Positions 7,633 through 15,345 of a stretch of DNA of 64,000 nucleotides are shown in pieces. The notes beneath the pieces are model-generated. The model searched no databases. It was not told the origin of the DNA and saw nothing but the letters and a program-made list of their open reading frames with translations. Numbering within the stretch: the stretch's first letter is position 1; each line of letters starts with the position of its first letter. This stretch comes from Nevskia sp. (GTDB taxonomy: Bacteria; Pseudomonadota; Gammaproteobacteria; Nevskiales; Nevskiaceae). The translations under genes and the position numbers were made by a program. Where the stretch lies: positions 1 to 64,000 of the forward strand of contig NZ_JAKFUM010000002.1 in NCBI RefSeq assembly GCF_021732705.1, in the 5' to 3' direction.

Positions 7633-9102
7633 ATGCGCTGGCCAAAGACCGCACTGACTGCCCTCGGCATCGCCCTCATCGCGTTGATCGCGGTGCTCGC
7701 GTTCAACACCGCACGACTGCCGGGCATGCCAGGCGCTCGACCGGCCGCGCCCCGCTTGCCGCTCGATGAAAAGGCACTGGCCGAACGGCTCGCGGCTGCG
7801 ATCCGCATCCCGACGGTCTCGTTCGAGGACAAGTCGCAGATCGATCTGGCGACATTCGAACGAATGGCCGCGCTGCTGGAGACGAACTACCCGAACGCGC
7901 ATCGGGTCATGACCCGCGAAGTGATCAACGGCCACAGCCTGCTGTTCACCTGGCCGGGCAAGGACCCGGTCGCTGGCCCGGCGCTGTTCCTGGCCCACAT
8001 GGACGTGGTGCCGGTCGAGCCCGGCACCGAATCGCTGTGGCTGCAGCCGGCGTTTTCCGGTGCGGTTTCCAATGGTTACGTCTGGGGCCGCGGCACGCTG
8101 GACGACAAGGTCTCGGTCATCGGCCTGATGGAAGCCGCGGAATCGCTGGCCGCCAGCGGCTGGCAACCGGCCCGTACCGTGCTGTTCGCGTTCGGGCACG
8201 ACGAGGAGATCAGCGGCCTCGACGGTGCGGCGAAGATCGCCGAAACCCTGAAGGCGCGGGGCGTGAAGGCCACCGTGCTGCTCGATGAGGGCGGCGCGAT
8301 CACCATCGGCCTGATGCCCGGCGTCAAGCGCCCGGTCGCCGCGATCATGGCCGCGGAAAAGGGCTATGCCTCGTTCAAGCTGACGGCGAAGGCGATCGGC
8401 GGTCATTCGTCGACGCCGCCGCCGGATACCGCCGCCAGCAGCCTCGCCCGCGCCATCGTGCGCCTGCAGGATCACCCGATGCCGGCGCGCATCGCGCCGC
8501 CGGTGGATGTGATGCTGGAACGCGCCGCGCCCGCAATGAGCCTGCGCAACCGGGTGGTGATCGCCAACCGCTGGCTGTTCGAACCACTGCTGCTGCAGCT
8601 GCTGCGCGGCGAACCGGTGACCAATGCGCTGATCCGCACCACGACGGCCCCGACGATCCTGCGCGCCGGCGTCAAGGACAACGTGCTGCCGGCGGAAGCG
8701 ACCGCCGTGATCAACTTCCGGCTGCTGCCGGGCGACAGCGTGGCGGATGTCGAACGGCACATTCGCAGCGTGATCGGCGACGATGCGATCACGATCACGC
8801 AGGAAGCCGGTTTCGGCAATCCGGCCTCGCCGGTGTCCGACGCCAGCGCCCCGGCCTTCCGGCACCTCGGGAACGCCGTGCTCGACGTGTTTCCCGATGC
8901 GCTGGTCAGCACCGGCCTCGTCGTTGGCGCCACCGACGCCCGGCATTACGCCGGGCTGTACGACAACCGCTACAACTTCCTGCCGGTGCCGCTGGTGGCA
9001 GCGGACCTGAACCGCATCCACGGCGCCAACGAGCGCATCGCCATCGGTGATTTCGCCAACGCCGTGCGCTGGTATCGCCGGGTGCTCGAAACGCTGGAGT
9101 GA
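7633..9102 (+). CDS. M20 family metallopeptidase (PM20D1/carboxypeptidase S-like)
   Basis: This 489-residue dizinc peptidase/amidohydrolase carries an N-terminal hydrophobic segment (about residues 6-26) that would export it or anchor it in the inner membrane. Catalytic motifs of the M20A family are visible: FLAHMDVVPV (zinc histidine and catalytic aspartate), GRGTLDDKVS (bridging aspartate), GHDEEISG (general-base glutamate and zinc glutamate), a dimerisation domain starting at AIGGHSSTPPP, and the late zinc histidine in TDARHYAGLYDNRYNF. Relatives include carboxypeptidase S and mammalian PM20D1 N-acyl amino acid hydrolase, so the natural substrate may be a peptide or an N-acyl amino acid. 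It seems monocistronic and converges with the haloperoxidase gene. Confidence 0.88.
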   Translation: MRWPKTALTALGIALIALIAVLAFNTARLPGMPGARPAAPRLPLDEKALAERLAAAIRIPTVSFEDKSQIDLATFERMAALLETNYPNAHRVMTREVINGHSLLFTWPGKDPVAGPALFLAHMDVVPVEPGTESLWLQPAFSGAVSNGYVWGRGTLDDKVSVIGLMEAAESLAASGWQPARTVLFAFGHDEEISGLDGAAKIAETLKARGVKATVLLDEGGAITIGLMPGVKRPVAAIMAAEKGYASFKLTAKAIGGHSSTPPPDTAASSLARAIVRLQDHPMPARIAPPVDVMLERAAPAMSLRNRVVIANRWLFEPLLLQLLRGEPVTNALIRTTTAPTILRAGVKDNVLPAEATAVINFRLLPGDSVADVERHIRSVIGDDAITITQEAGFGNPASPVSDASAPAFRHLGNAVLDVFPDALVSTGLVVGATDARHYAGLYDNRYNFLPVPLVAADLNRIHGANERIAIGDFANAVRWYRRVLETLE

Positions 9103-9121
9103 CGGACGCGCCACCAGTCAA

Positions 9122-9156
9122 AAGGCGCTGCGATCCGGATCGAATCGCAGCGCCTT
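9122..9156. terminator. Bidirectional hairpin between convergent genes
   Basis: The 13-base arms AAGGCGCTGCGAT (9122-9134) and ATCGCAGCGCCTT (9144-9156) are exact complements with a 9-base loop. The hairpin sits 19 bases after the M20 peptidase stop and downstream of the convergent haloperoxidase gene, so it could serve both transcripts. No long T-run is present. Confidence 0.65.
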
Positions 9157-9188
9157 CAGCCTCTCCGTCAGACCGGGTTCCCAGGCGC

Positions 9189-9278
9189 CTCGCGGTCAGC
9201 AGAGGCTGATGCGGGAGCCTGACGATCAGCCGACGCTGATTCGGTGTCCTGACGATCAGCCGACGCTGATCGTGGATC
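9189..9278. repeat. Three tandem 30-bp repeats at the 3' end of the haloperoxidase gene
   Basis: Units run 9189-9218, 9219-9248 and 9249-9278. Units 2 and 3 share their first 22 bases exactly (beginning CTGACGATCAGCCGACGCTG). Unit 1 is a diverged copy that keeps GGTCAGC...GGCTGATG. Unit 3 overlaps the last codons and stop of the haloperoxidase gene, so the array looks like a duplication of the gene's 3' terminus. Confidence 0.75.
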
Positions 9279-11103
9279 CGTCGTACTTGGTGATCGTGAA
9301 TCGCGAACCGGCGCCGGGCTCCTTGAACAGCTTCTGGTTGTCCTTGAGGATGCTGATCGACACCGCCTCGCCCAGCCGCTGCGCTTCGGTGGCGTCCGTG
9401 CGCCAGTGCACGCCGCACATGTTGCGGGCCTGCGCGACATTGCTGCCGATCTTGTTCAGCTCGCCGCCGACCGTGAGGTCCGGAATGCTGTCGTCGACGA
9501 TCAGGCTCAGGCCGTCATCGCTGGTGCGGTAATACGGCCGCGGCAGGATCGTGTTCTCGTCGAAGAAGGCCTTCAGCACCGTTACGCAGGCGCCGGCCAC
9601 AGTGGCATGGCCGGAGCCATACGAGCAGTGGTTCGGCGAGCCTTCCGGGAAGCCCTGCGACAGCAGCCACGTGCCGCTGCCGCCATTCAGCGCGGCGTTG
9701 CGGGCCAGCACTTTCGGCAGCACCGTGGAACTGAACATCGAACCGTGGATCGGATAGTTGCGCGCGCCTTGACGCATCACTTCGAGCCGGCCGCCGAATT
9801 CTTCCGGCCGCAGGCGGCGATGCACGCACCACTTCTCGTTCCAGACGTGCTTCAGCGCCCGGGTCGAGACCTCAGCCATCAGCGCGAGGATGAACGGCCC
9901 TCCCAGCGTTCCGAACGCGACCTGCGTGCCGTTGAGGATGTTCGGGGTCGGCCCGTTGAAGGCGGCATCGTACGGACGCCCGGCACCGCCTTCGGGCTGG
10001 CGGCCGTACGGGTTGCCGGCGTCCCATGGCACGCCCAGCCCGAGCAGGATGTTCATCGCGTTGAAGTAGGCCTGGTAAAGCTGATCGATGTGCGCGAACT
10101 GGCACATCGTTCGGCTGCCGGAAATCCAGCGCGCCTGCGACTCCACCGTGATGCCGGGCGTGTTGACGCCGTTCTGCACCGCCAGCCAGGCCGGGAACGT
10201 GGTCATGTAGTCGACACCGGGCAGGCCGGCCTTCACGCGCTGGTCGATGAACTGAGCGCCGAACGGAATCGGCTTCAGGAAGAACTGCGACAGCCACGGC
10301 CCCACGGTCACGCCCGGGAATGGATCGCGGAACAGGGTCTGCGGCGTGACGATGCCGCCTTCCTTCGGGCCCTTGAAGGCGCTGCCGAAATTCGTGAGAT
10401 CGGCCGCCGCGGCGGCGATCGTCGGGTCCGTGCTCCACTGGTTGAACGGAATGTCGCGGGTCAGCGCCATCCAGTACAGCTCGGCCATCTCGGCCGCTTC
10501 TTCCTTGCTGTCGAAGCTCGGCGCCGGCGGCAGCCCGAGGCGACCGACATCCGCGCCTTCCAGATCGAAGGCCATGCCGGCCTGCGGATTGACCAGACGC
10601 CGGCCGTTGCCGAGCGGGTTGTGCACGCCCACCGGCAGGGCATCGAAATCCGCCTGGCGGCCGCTGCGGATTGCGGCGACGAGCTGCGTGAACGCGTTGA
10701 CGTCCGGCTCGCCGAGGCTGTTGTGCGGCAGCGATTTCGAGAAGCTGGCGATGCCGTTCGGCCAGCGCAGTTCGTCGCTGTTCGGCGTGCCGTTCCGCAG
10801 TTCGGCATCGCGATTGGCCTGCGCCGCGTCGACGCGCAGCTCGTAGGCTTTCTTCCGACGCTCGCTTGCCGTCAGCCCGCCGCTGACATCGCCGCCGCCG
10901 CCGCCACCGCCACCGCCACCGCCGCGACCGTCGTCGTCGGCCAGCACCGACTCGCTGGTCGCCATCGCGCCGGCGCCGAGCGCGATCGGCAATGCCGTCA
11001 AACCGCCCAGAAAGCGTCGGCGGCTGCCCGACGCCGGCCGGCCCTCGTCCTGCATCGCCCCGGCAACCGCTTGGTCCTGCGTGAATTCACCCTTTGTGCC
11101 CAT
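9256..11103 (-). CDS. Tat-exported vanadium-dependent haloperoxidase family protein
   Basis: The 615-residue protein is a PAP2-like vanadate enzyme of the haloperoxidase superfamily; such enzymes oxidise halides with hydrogen peroxide or act as acid phosphatases. It starts with a twin-arginine signal (SRRRFLGG, residues 27-34) and then a run of 11 glycines. Vanadate-site residues fall in the algal bromoperoxidase spacing: K424 and R432 (KWCVHRRLRP), H499 in YGSGHAT, and R560 with H566 in ARNMCGVHWR. A GGGGA Shine-Dalgarno lies 7 bases upstream of the ATG. The product should be periplasmic or secreted and folded before export, consistent with Tat targeting. Halide specificity cannot be read from sequence. 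A perfect FNR-type palindrome lies about 80 bases upstream. Confidence 0.85.
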   Translation of the reverse strand: MGTKGEFTQDQAVAGAMQDEGRPASGSRRRFLGGLTALPIALGAGAMATSESVLADDDGRGGGGGGGGGGGDVSGGLTASERRKKAYELRVDAAQANRDAELRNGTPNSDELRWPNGIASFSKSLPHNSLGEPDVNAFTQLVAAIRSGRQADFDALPVGVHNPLGNGRRLVNPQAGMAFDLEGADVGRLGLPPAPSFDSKEEAAEMAELYWMALTRDIPFNQWSTDPTIAAAAADLTNFGSAFKGPKEGGIVTPQTLFRDPFPGVTVGPWLSQFFLKPIPFGAQFIDQRVKAGLPGVDYMTTFPAWLAVQNGVNTPGITVESQARWISGSRTMCQFAHIDQLYQAYFNAMNILLGLGVPWDAGNPYGRQPEGGAGRPYDAAFNGPTPNILNGTQVAFGTLGGPFILALMAEVSTRALKHVWNEKWCVHRRLRPEEFGGRLEVMRQGARNYPIHGSMFSSTVLPKVLARNAALNGGSGTWLLSQGFPEGSPNHCSYGSGHATVAGACVTVLKAFFDENTILPRPYYRTSDDGLSLIVDDSIPDLTVGGELNKIGSNVAQARNMCGVHWRTDATEAQRLGEAVSISILKDNQKLFKEPGAGSRFTITKYDGSTISVG

Positions 11104-11597
11104 GTCGTCATCCCCAGTGGTTCTTTGATGAACATCGGTTTCTGCTCGGCGCGCTGCCGGCAGCGACCGGACGATGGTCGTTGATCTGGATCAAGTCGAG
11201 AGGCGGAAAAATGCGCGGGCGAAATCCGCGACATGGTCGGCGACGAACGGACTATTTCGTGCCGACAGCCGGTAGCGCGGTCGCAAGTTGTCCCCAGCTC
11301 CGGCCGATGACACCATTTTCACAAGTAGGGATTTACGACAGCCGCGCAGCCGCGCGGGGCCACGGCAATGTGACGCGTTTCACAGGCTCGCGCGGACGGC
11401 GGCCGTGCCGCCTTGCCGCGTGCCGGTCAGCGCCGTGGTCACGAAGCAACCTGCGGCGGCGCGATCGCCGCGCCGGCAAGGACGATCGGACGGTGTTGGG
11501 TCAGCGCCGATACGGCGGCGGGATGGCCGCCGGGTCATCGGCCGAGCGCTCGGCCTTCGCGAACGAGGGACGAGCGCGAGATGCCGGCGGCTGACGC
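11104..11597. other. Gene-free segment upstream of the haloperoxidase gene
   Basis: These 494 bases lie between the haloperoxidase start and the stop of a 180-residue protein gene. The haloperoxidase 5' region holds an FNR/ANR-type palindrome at 11181-11194. The remainder has open frames only of the GC-rich shadow type and no recognisable RNA gene. Confidence 0.5.
11181..11194. promoter_or_regulatory. FNR/ANR/CRP-family binding site (TTGAT-N4-ATCAA)
   Basis: TTGATCTGGATCAA is a perfect match to the FNR/ANR/DNR consensus, centred about 84 bases upstream of the haloperoxidase start codon. Its position fits oxygen- or nitrogen-oxide-responsive control of that gene. The only other gene nearby has its 3' end here, so the haloperoxidase is the likely target. 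Confidence 0.65.
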
Positions 11598-12140
11598 CTA
11601 GTCGGCGGTGCCGAGCAAGGACGCAAGCGGCGGAATCGCGGCCGGATCGGGCTCCCAGCCCTGTGGAAGCATGGCCGCGCGATCGCGCAGCAGCTGCGCC
11701 TTCGACATCCGCAGCACCGCCGCCTGCACCGCGGCACGCGCAGCGGCCTCGCCGTCGACATGCACCTGCGTGATCACGTCGCCGGACAGGCTGCGCAGCG
11801 CCCGCACCGCCGCTTCGACTTCCGCCGGCGACGAACGCGCGCCATCGAGCACGCGGCCGGCTTCGGCAGCGGCTTCGGCCAAGGCCGTCACCGCCGCCGC
11901 GGTCTCGGCGCCACCGTGCGCGTGGTTCTGCAGCTCGTGCGAGAACGCCAGCAGCCGTTCCAGCTCGTCGCAGTCGAACGCGAACTGCGTCGGCAGCTGG
12001 CTCGCCATCAGGCCGAGCAGTCCGATCACCAGCCGCGCCTGTTCCTGCGCCAGCTTGTTGGCGGGATCGAGCGCCGGCAGCACGACATCGGTCATCGCCT
12101 TGACGATGCTCTGGATCTGGATCGCGGGACGCATCTGCAT
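11598..12140 (-). CDS. Small protein coupled to an APH-like kinase, unknown function
   Basis: The 180-residue product has no signal peptide and is mostly helical and alanine-rich, with the segments QAQARLVIGLLGLMASQLP and LLAFSHELQNHA. Its ATG overlaps the TAA stop of the upstream phosphotransferase gene (TAATG), so the two are translated together. This arrangement often marks a functional partner. I recognise no domain with confidence. In other bacteria genes of this size follow ACAD10-type phosphotransferases in acyl-CoA/alcohol metabolism clusters, but that link is inference. Confidence 0.65.
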   Translation of the reverse strand: MQMRPAIQIQSIVKAMTDVVLPALDPANKLAQEQARLVIGLLGLMASQLPTQFAFDCDELERLLAFSHELQNHAHGGAETAAAVTALAEAAAEAGRVLDGARSSPAEVEAAVRALRSLSGDVITQVHVDGEAAARAAVQAAVLRMSKAQLLRDRAAMLPQGWEPDPAAIPPLASLLGTAD

Positions 12141-13372
12141 TACGGGGCCTCCTCGATCAGGGTGCGCATCTCGTCCAGCAGCATCGAGCCGATGCCCATC
12201 AGCCAGGTCACGAGCACGTCCTGATGGGTCTTGCCGCCGCGCGCCACGCGGTAGCCGGTTCCGAACAGCAGGGTTGCCATCATGTAGGCGTTGTAGACCT
12301 TGTACCAATGCACGCTTTTCGCGTTGACGCCGAGCCCGGACGCCTCTTCGTAGGCCGCGAGGAACGCGCTTTCCGGCAGCAGGCCGCAGGTCAGGAAAGT
12401 CTTGCCGTCTTCGGCCAGATGGCCGAACGCCTGACTCGTGGTCCACGCCAGATCCTGATGGCGATCGCCGATGCGGCCGAGCTCCCAGTCCAGCCACGCG
12501 GAAATCCGTGCGTCGTGCTCGGTGAACAGGAAGTTGCCGAGGCGATAGTCCGCGTGCACGACGACCGGGCGATCGAGCACCGGCAGGTTCGCACGCAGCC
12601 ACGCGGCGCACAGCCGCACCAGCGGGATGTCCTCGTCGCTGTCTTCCTCCCAGACCCGCTCCCACCAGTTCACGCCCCACAACGCGCAATCGGTGCTGCC
12701 GGCCGCGGGGACGGCGAAGGCATCGAGCCCGCGACCGCGAAAATCGACCGTGTGGATCGCCGCCAGATGCGCGACGAACTGCGGCGCCAGCTGTGCCCGC
12801 AGGTCGATCGGCAGATGGGTGCCGAGCCCGGTGACACCGCTGTGCGCGGTGGTCGGCTTGGTCACGCCCTCGGCAAAGCCGTAGATCAGCGCCGGATACG
12901 GCAGGTGCGCGCCGTCGGCATCGCACCAGTAGACCGGCGGCACCGGCACCACGCCGCGCATCGCGCGGATCAACTGGAACTCGCGCTGGCGGCTGGTCTC
13001 GACGATCGACTCCGCCGGCTCCATCCGCAGCACCATCGGCGTTTTCTGCGGCGTGCGCACGCCGTCCGGACCCGGCGCGTTCCAGTGCAGCGTGAACGCC
13101 ATCTGCAGCTTGGACGCGCCGCCGGACAGCCAGCGGGCATCGACGATCTCGAACGGGTCGGCCAGTTCCGCCTTCAGCAGCGAGGTGACGCCCTGCACCA
13201 GCCGCTCCAGCGGCAGCGGCGTGAAGCCCGGCCCGCTGCGGCGCTCCATCTTGCGGGTCAGAACCCGGTCGATTTCCGGCTCGGTCGGAAAGCGGCGTCG
13301 CAGATCCGCGATCCATTCCGGCGATGGCCGGGCCTTGTCGATCACGCCGCGGAAACGGGCCGCGGCGGTCAT
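12140..13372 (-). CDS. APH/ACAD10-type phosphotransferase family protein
   Basis: This 410-residue protein has an aminoglycoside-phosphotransferase-like kinase fold. The catalytic loop is VVVHADYRLGNFLF (HxDxxxxN pattern) and the metal-binding aspartate is in AWLDWELGRIGDRHQDLAW. The N-terminal lobe holds SGGASKLQMAF and VLRMEP, the latter providing an ATP-binding arginine/lysine-type strand. The sequence resembles the kinase domain of ACAD10-like proteins, which phosphorylate 4-hydroxy acyl-CoA or similar alcohols, more than true drug-resistance enzymes. The start was taken at MTAAARFRGVIDK, preceded by GAGGG. It is the first gene of a coupled pair and diverges from a DUF6795 gene. The substrate is unknown. 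Confidence 0.8.
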   Translation of the reverse strand: MTAAARFRGVIDKARPSPEWIADLRRRFPTEPEIDRVLTRKMERRSGPGFTPLPLERLVQGVTSLLKAELADPFEIVDARWLSGGASKLQMAFTLHWNAPGPDGVRTPQKTPMVLRMEPAESIVETSRQREFQLIRAMRGVVPVPPVYWCDADGAHLPYPALIYGFAEGVTKPTTAHSGVTGLGTHLPIDLRAQLAPQFVAHLAAIHTVDFRGRGLDAFAVPAAGSTDCALWGVNWWERVWEEDSDEDIPLVRLCAAWLRANLPVLDRPVVVHADYRLGNFLFTEHDARISAWLDWELGRIGDRHQDLAWTTSQAFGHLAEDGKTFLTCGLLPESAFLAAYEEASGLGVNAKSVHWYKVYNAYMMATLLFGTGYRVARGGKTHQDVLVTWLMGIGSMLLDEMRTLIEEAP

Positions 13373-13616
13373 GCCCGCCCTCGCGCGCAACCCCACGCCG
13401 CCGTGGCGGCCGCCAAGCAAAGCATCATCAGGAATTCTCCCGGAGCACCCGTGTCAGGGCTTCGCTGTCAGTCTGCGAGGCCGTCGTCGTTGAAAGCGTC
13501 GCCTGTCGCGGCGCGGTGCGTCAATGCCGGAACTGCCGACGACGCGCGTCCGGGTTGAATGTCGCGCCGCAGCCGTCGTAGCCTTTTGTCTCCAGTTTTG
13601 TTGCAGCGTGGTGCCC

Positions 13617-14126
13617 ATGCGCAGGCAGGCTGATCCAGCGACGGCGACCCGGCGGCGAAGGCTCTGGCCGGTCGCCGGCCTCGCTGTGCTGGCCGCTGCG
13701 CTCGCATTCCTGCTCCCGCCGACGGAGGCGCTCGCCATGTCGAAGATGTGCCTGTTCTCGGAAGTCAGCGGCGTGGTGCTCGACCACGGCCAGCCGGTCG
13801 CCGGGGCCACGCTGGAGCGCAGTTGGTTCTGGCACTGGAAAGACCAGAAAGGCGGCGACAGCACCCAGACCGACGCGCAGGGCGCGTTCCGCTTTCCGTC
13901 GGTCTTCGGCGGCTCCCTGCTCGGCTCCTTCCTGCCGCACGAGCCGTTCGTCGAACAGAAGATCCTGATCCAGCACGGCGGCAAGACCTACCGCGCGTGG
14001 GTGTTCGAAAAGGGCAGCTACCGCGAAAACGACGAACTGAACGGCAAGCCGATCCGGCTGGTGTGCCGCCTCGAAAAGGACCCGGTTCGCAAGGACAACG
14101 TGTTCGGCATCTGCGAGTGGAATTGA
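13617..14126 (+). CDS. DUF6795 domain protein, exported or membrane-anchored
   Basis: The 169-residue product starts with an arginine-rich N-terminus and one hydrophobic helix (about residues 17-37, ending EALA), a signal peptide or membrane anchor. After it comes the DUF6795 domain, recognised by FSEVSGVVLDHGQPVAGA followed by the aromatic ERSWFWHWKD and TQTDAQGAFRFP. This is a carboxypeptidase-regulatory-like beta-sandwich. It would face the periplasm. The gene is 37 bases upstream of a class 3 lipase gene on the same strand, so a lipase/partner or toxin/immunity relation is possible. The start was chosen for the signal-like N-terminus; longer in-frame starts exist. Confidence 0.7.
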   Translation: MRRQADPATATRRRRLWPVAGLAVLAAALAFLLPPTEALAMSKMCLFSEVSGVVLDHGQPVAGATLERSWFWHWKDQKGGDSTQTDAQGAFRFPSVFGGSLLGSFLPHEPFVEQKILIQHGGKTYRAWVFEKGSYRENDELNGKPIRLVCRLEKDPVRKDNVFGICEWN

Positions 14127-14163
14127 TCGCTGCCCAGTAACCCCGATCCGGGAGAGCCCGACG

Positions 14164-15336
14164 ATGAGCATCACGCCGCTGACCCCTCGCCAGGCCGCGC
14201 TGATCGCGCGCGGCGTCTATCAGCTTCGCGAAAGCGCGATCGCCGATGTGCTCGCCGATGGCAACGATCTCGGCACCGGCGGAGAGTTCGCGCTGGAGGC
14301 CGGCAAGCGCTTCGAGGGTCGATCCGGCGCGCTGGCGTTCAAGAAGCTGACCGGGTTCGGCTACGTCGCTGCCGGTACTGGCCGACGGCAGGGCGAACTG
14401 CTGATCGCCACGCGCGGCACCGCGATCGGCATCGACTGGCTGTCCAATTTCAATGTCGGCGTGCAGCGCGGGCCGTCGAGCCATCTGGTGCATGCCGGCT
14501 TTCACGAAGTCTGGAAAACGTTCCGGGACGATTTGCGCGACTTCGTTCGCGGCCGCAACGTCAGCCATGTCCACTGCGTCGGCCACAGCCTGGGCGGCGC
14601 GCTCGCCGGCCTCAATGCCGACTGGGCCTCGAGCCAGCGACTGGCCGCGACCTCGCTGTACACCTTCGGCGCGCCGCGGCTCGGCCTGCCCGACTTCTCG
14701 CGCGAGCTGACCGAGCGCCTCGGCGCCGACAACATCTACCGCGTCAGCCACGTGGCCGATCCGGTGCCGATGATCCCGATCTTCCCGTTCCGCCACATGC
14801 CGTACACCCGCGGCGGCTATGTCATCCGCAACGGTGGCGGGCTGATCAGCATCGCCGCGCACAACATGCTCGGCAGCTACATCCCGGGGGTCGGCACGGC
14901 CGGTTGGGATGCGCTGGCCAACGAGGATGACGAGCCGACGAACGACGACAAGATCAAGCGCTGGGTCGAGTCGACCTCGAACAGCGGCGGTCCGGCGCAT
15001 CTGTCGGCAAGCCTGCTCGGCCTGATCGCGCGGGCGCTGAACTGGCTGCTGAAGCAGGCCAAGAACCTCGTCGTGGGCGCCATCGGCACTGTCGTCGCGA
15101 TCGGCGCGACGGTGCTGGACCAGATCGCGTACCTGCTGGCGCGGGCGGCCGACCTGTCCGGCGAGATCGCCGGCTGGGTTCGCTCGCTGGTCGGGCGAAT
15201 CTTCAGCTACCTCGGCCGGGTCGTGGTCGGCGCCGCGCAGATCACGGCGGCCTTCCTGCGCTGGACGCTCGGCCTGCTGTGGTCGAGCCTGCAGGCGACG
15301 GCGACCCGGGCGCTGACCTACGCCGGCGTCGGTTGA
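14164..15336 (+). CDS. Class 3 lipase family protein with a hydrophobic C-terminal extension
   Basis: The 390-residue alpha/beta hydrolase has the lipase nucleophile elbow GHSLGG with serine 142. The likely partners are aspartate 199 (HVADPVP) and histidine 233 (AAHNMLGSY), a fungal lipase-like triad. There is no signal peptide. After the catalytic domain, residues about 285-390 form a series of amphipathic or hydrophobic helices (for example NLVVGAIGTVVAIGATVL) that could insert into membranes. A GGGAG Shine-Dalgarno precedes the ATG. Cytoplasmic lipases with such tails next to an exported small protein recall phospholipase effectors of contact-dependent secretion, but no secretion genes are in the window. 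It ends 9 bases before the convergent malQ stop. Confidence 0.8.
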   Translation: MSITPLTPRQAALIARGVYQLRESAIADVLADGNDLGTGGEFALEAGKRFEGRSGALAFKKLTGFGYVAAGTGRRQGELLIATRGTAIGIDWLSNFNVGVQRGPSSHLVHAGFHEVWKTFRDDLRDFVRGRNVSHVHCVGHSLGGALAGLNADWASSQRLAATSLYTFGAPRLGLPDFSRELTERLGADNIYRVSHVADPVPMIPIFPFRHMPYTRGGYVIRNGGGLISIAAHNMLGSYIPGVGTAGWDALANEDDEPTNDDKIKRWVESTSNSGGPAHLSASLLGLIARALNWLLKQAKNLVVGAIGTVVAIGATVLDQIAYLLARAADLSGEIAGWVRSLVGRIFSYLGRVVVGAAQITAAFLRWTLGLLWSSLQATATRALTYAGVG

Positions 15337-15345
15337 GCCGCGGCG

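Noticed and set aside
9189-9278. Tandem 30-bp repeats considered as a CRISPR array
   Set aside because: The units are contiguous with no spacers, only three copies, and one overlaps a gene end.
12140-13372. Aminoglycoside resistance gene
   Set aside because: The kinase has APH-type motifs but its length and N-terminal lobe fit ACAD10-like phosphotransferases, and it is coupled to a metabolic-type partner.
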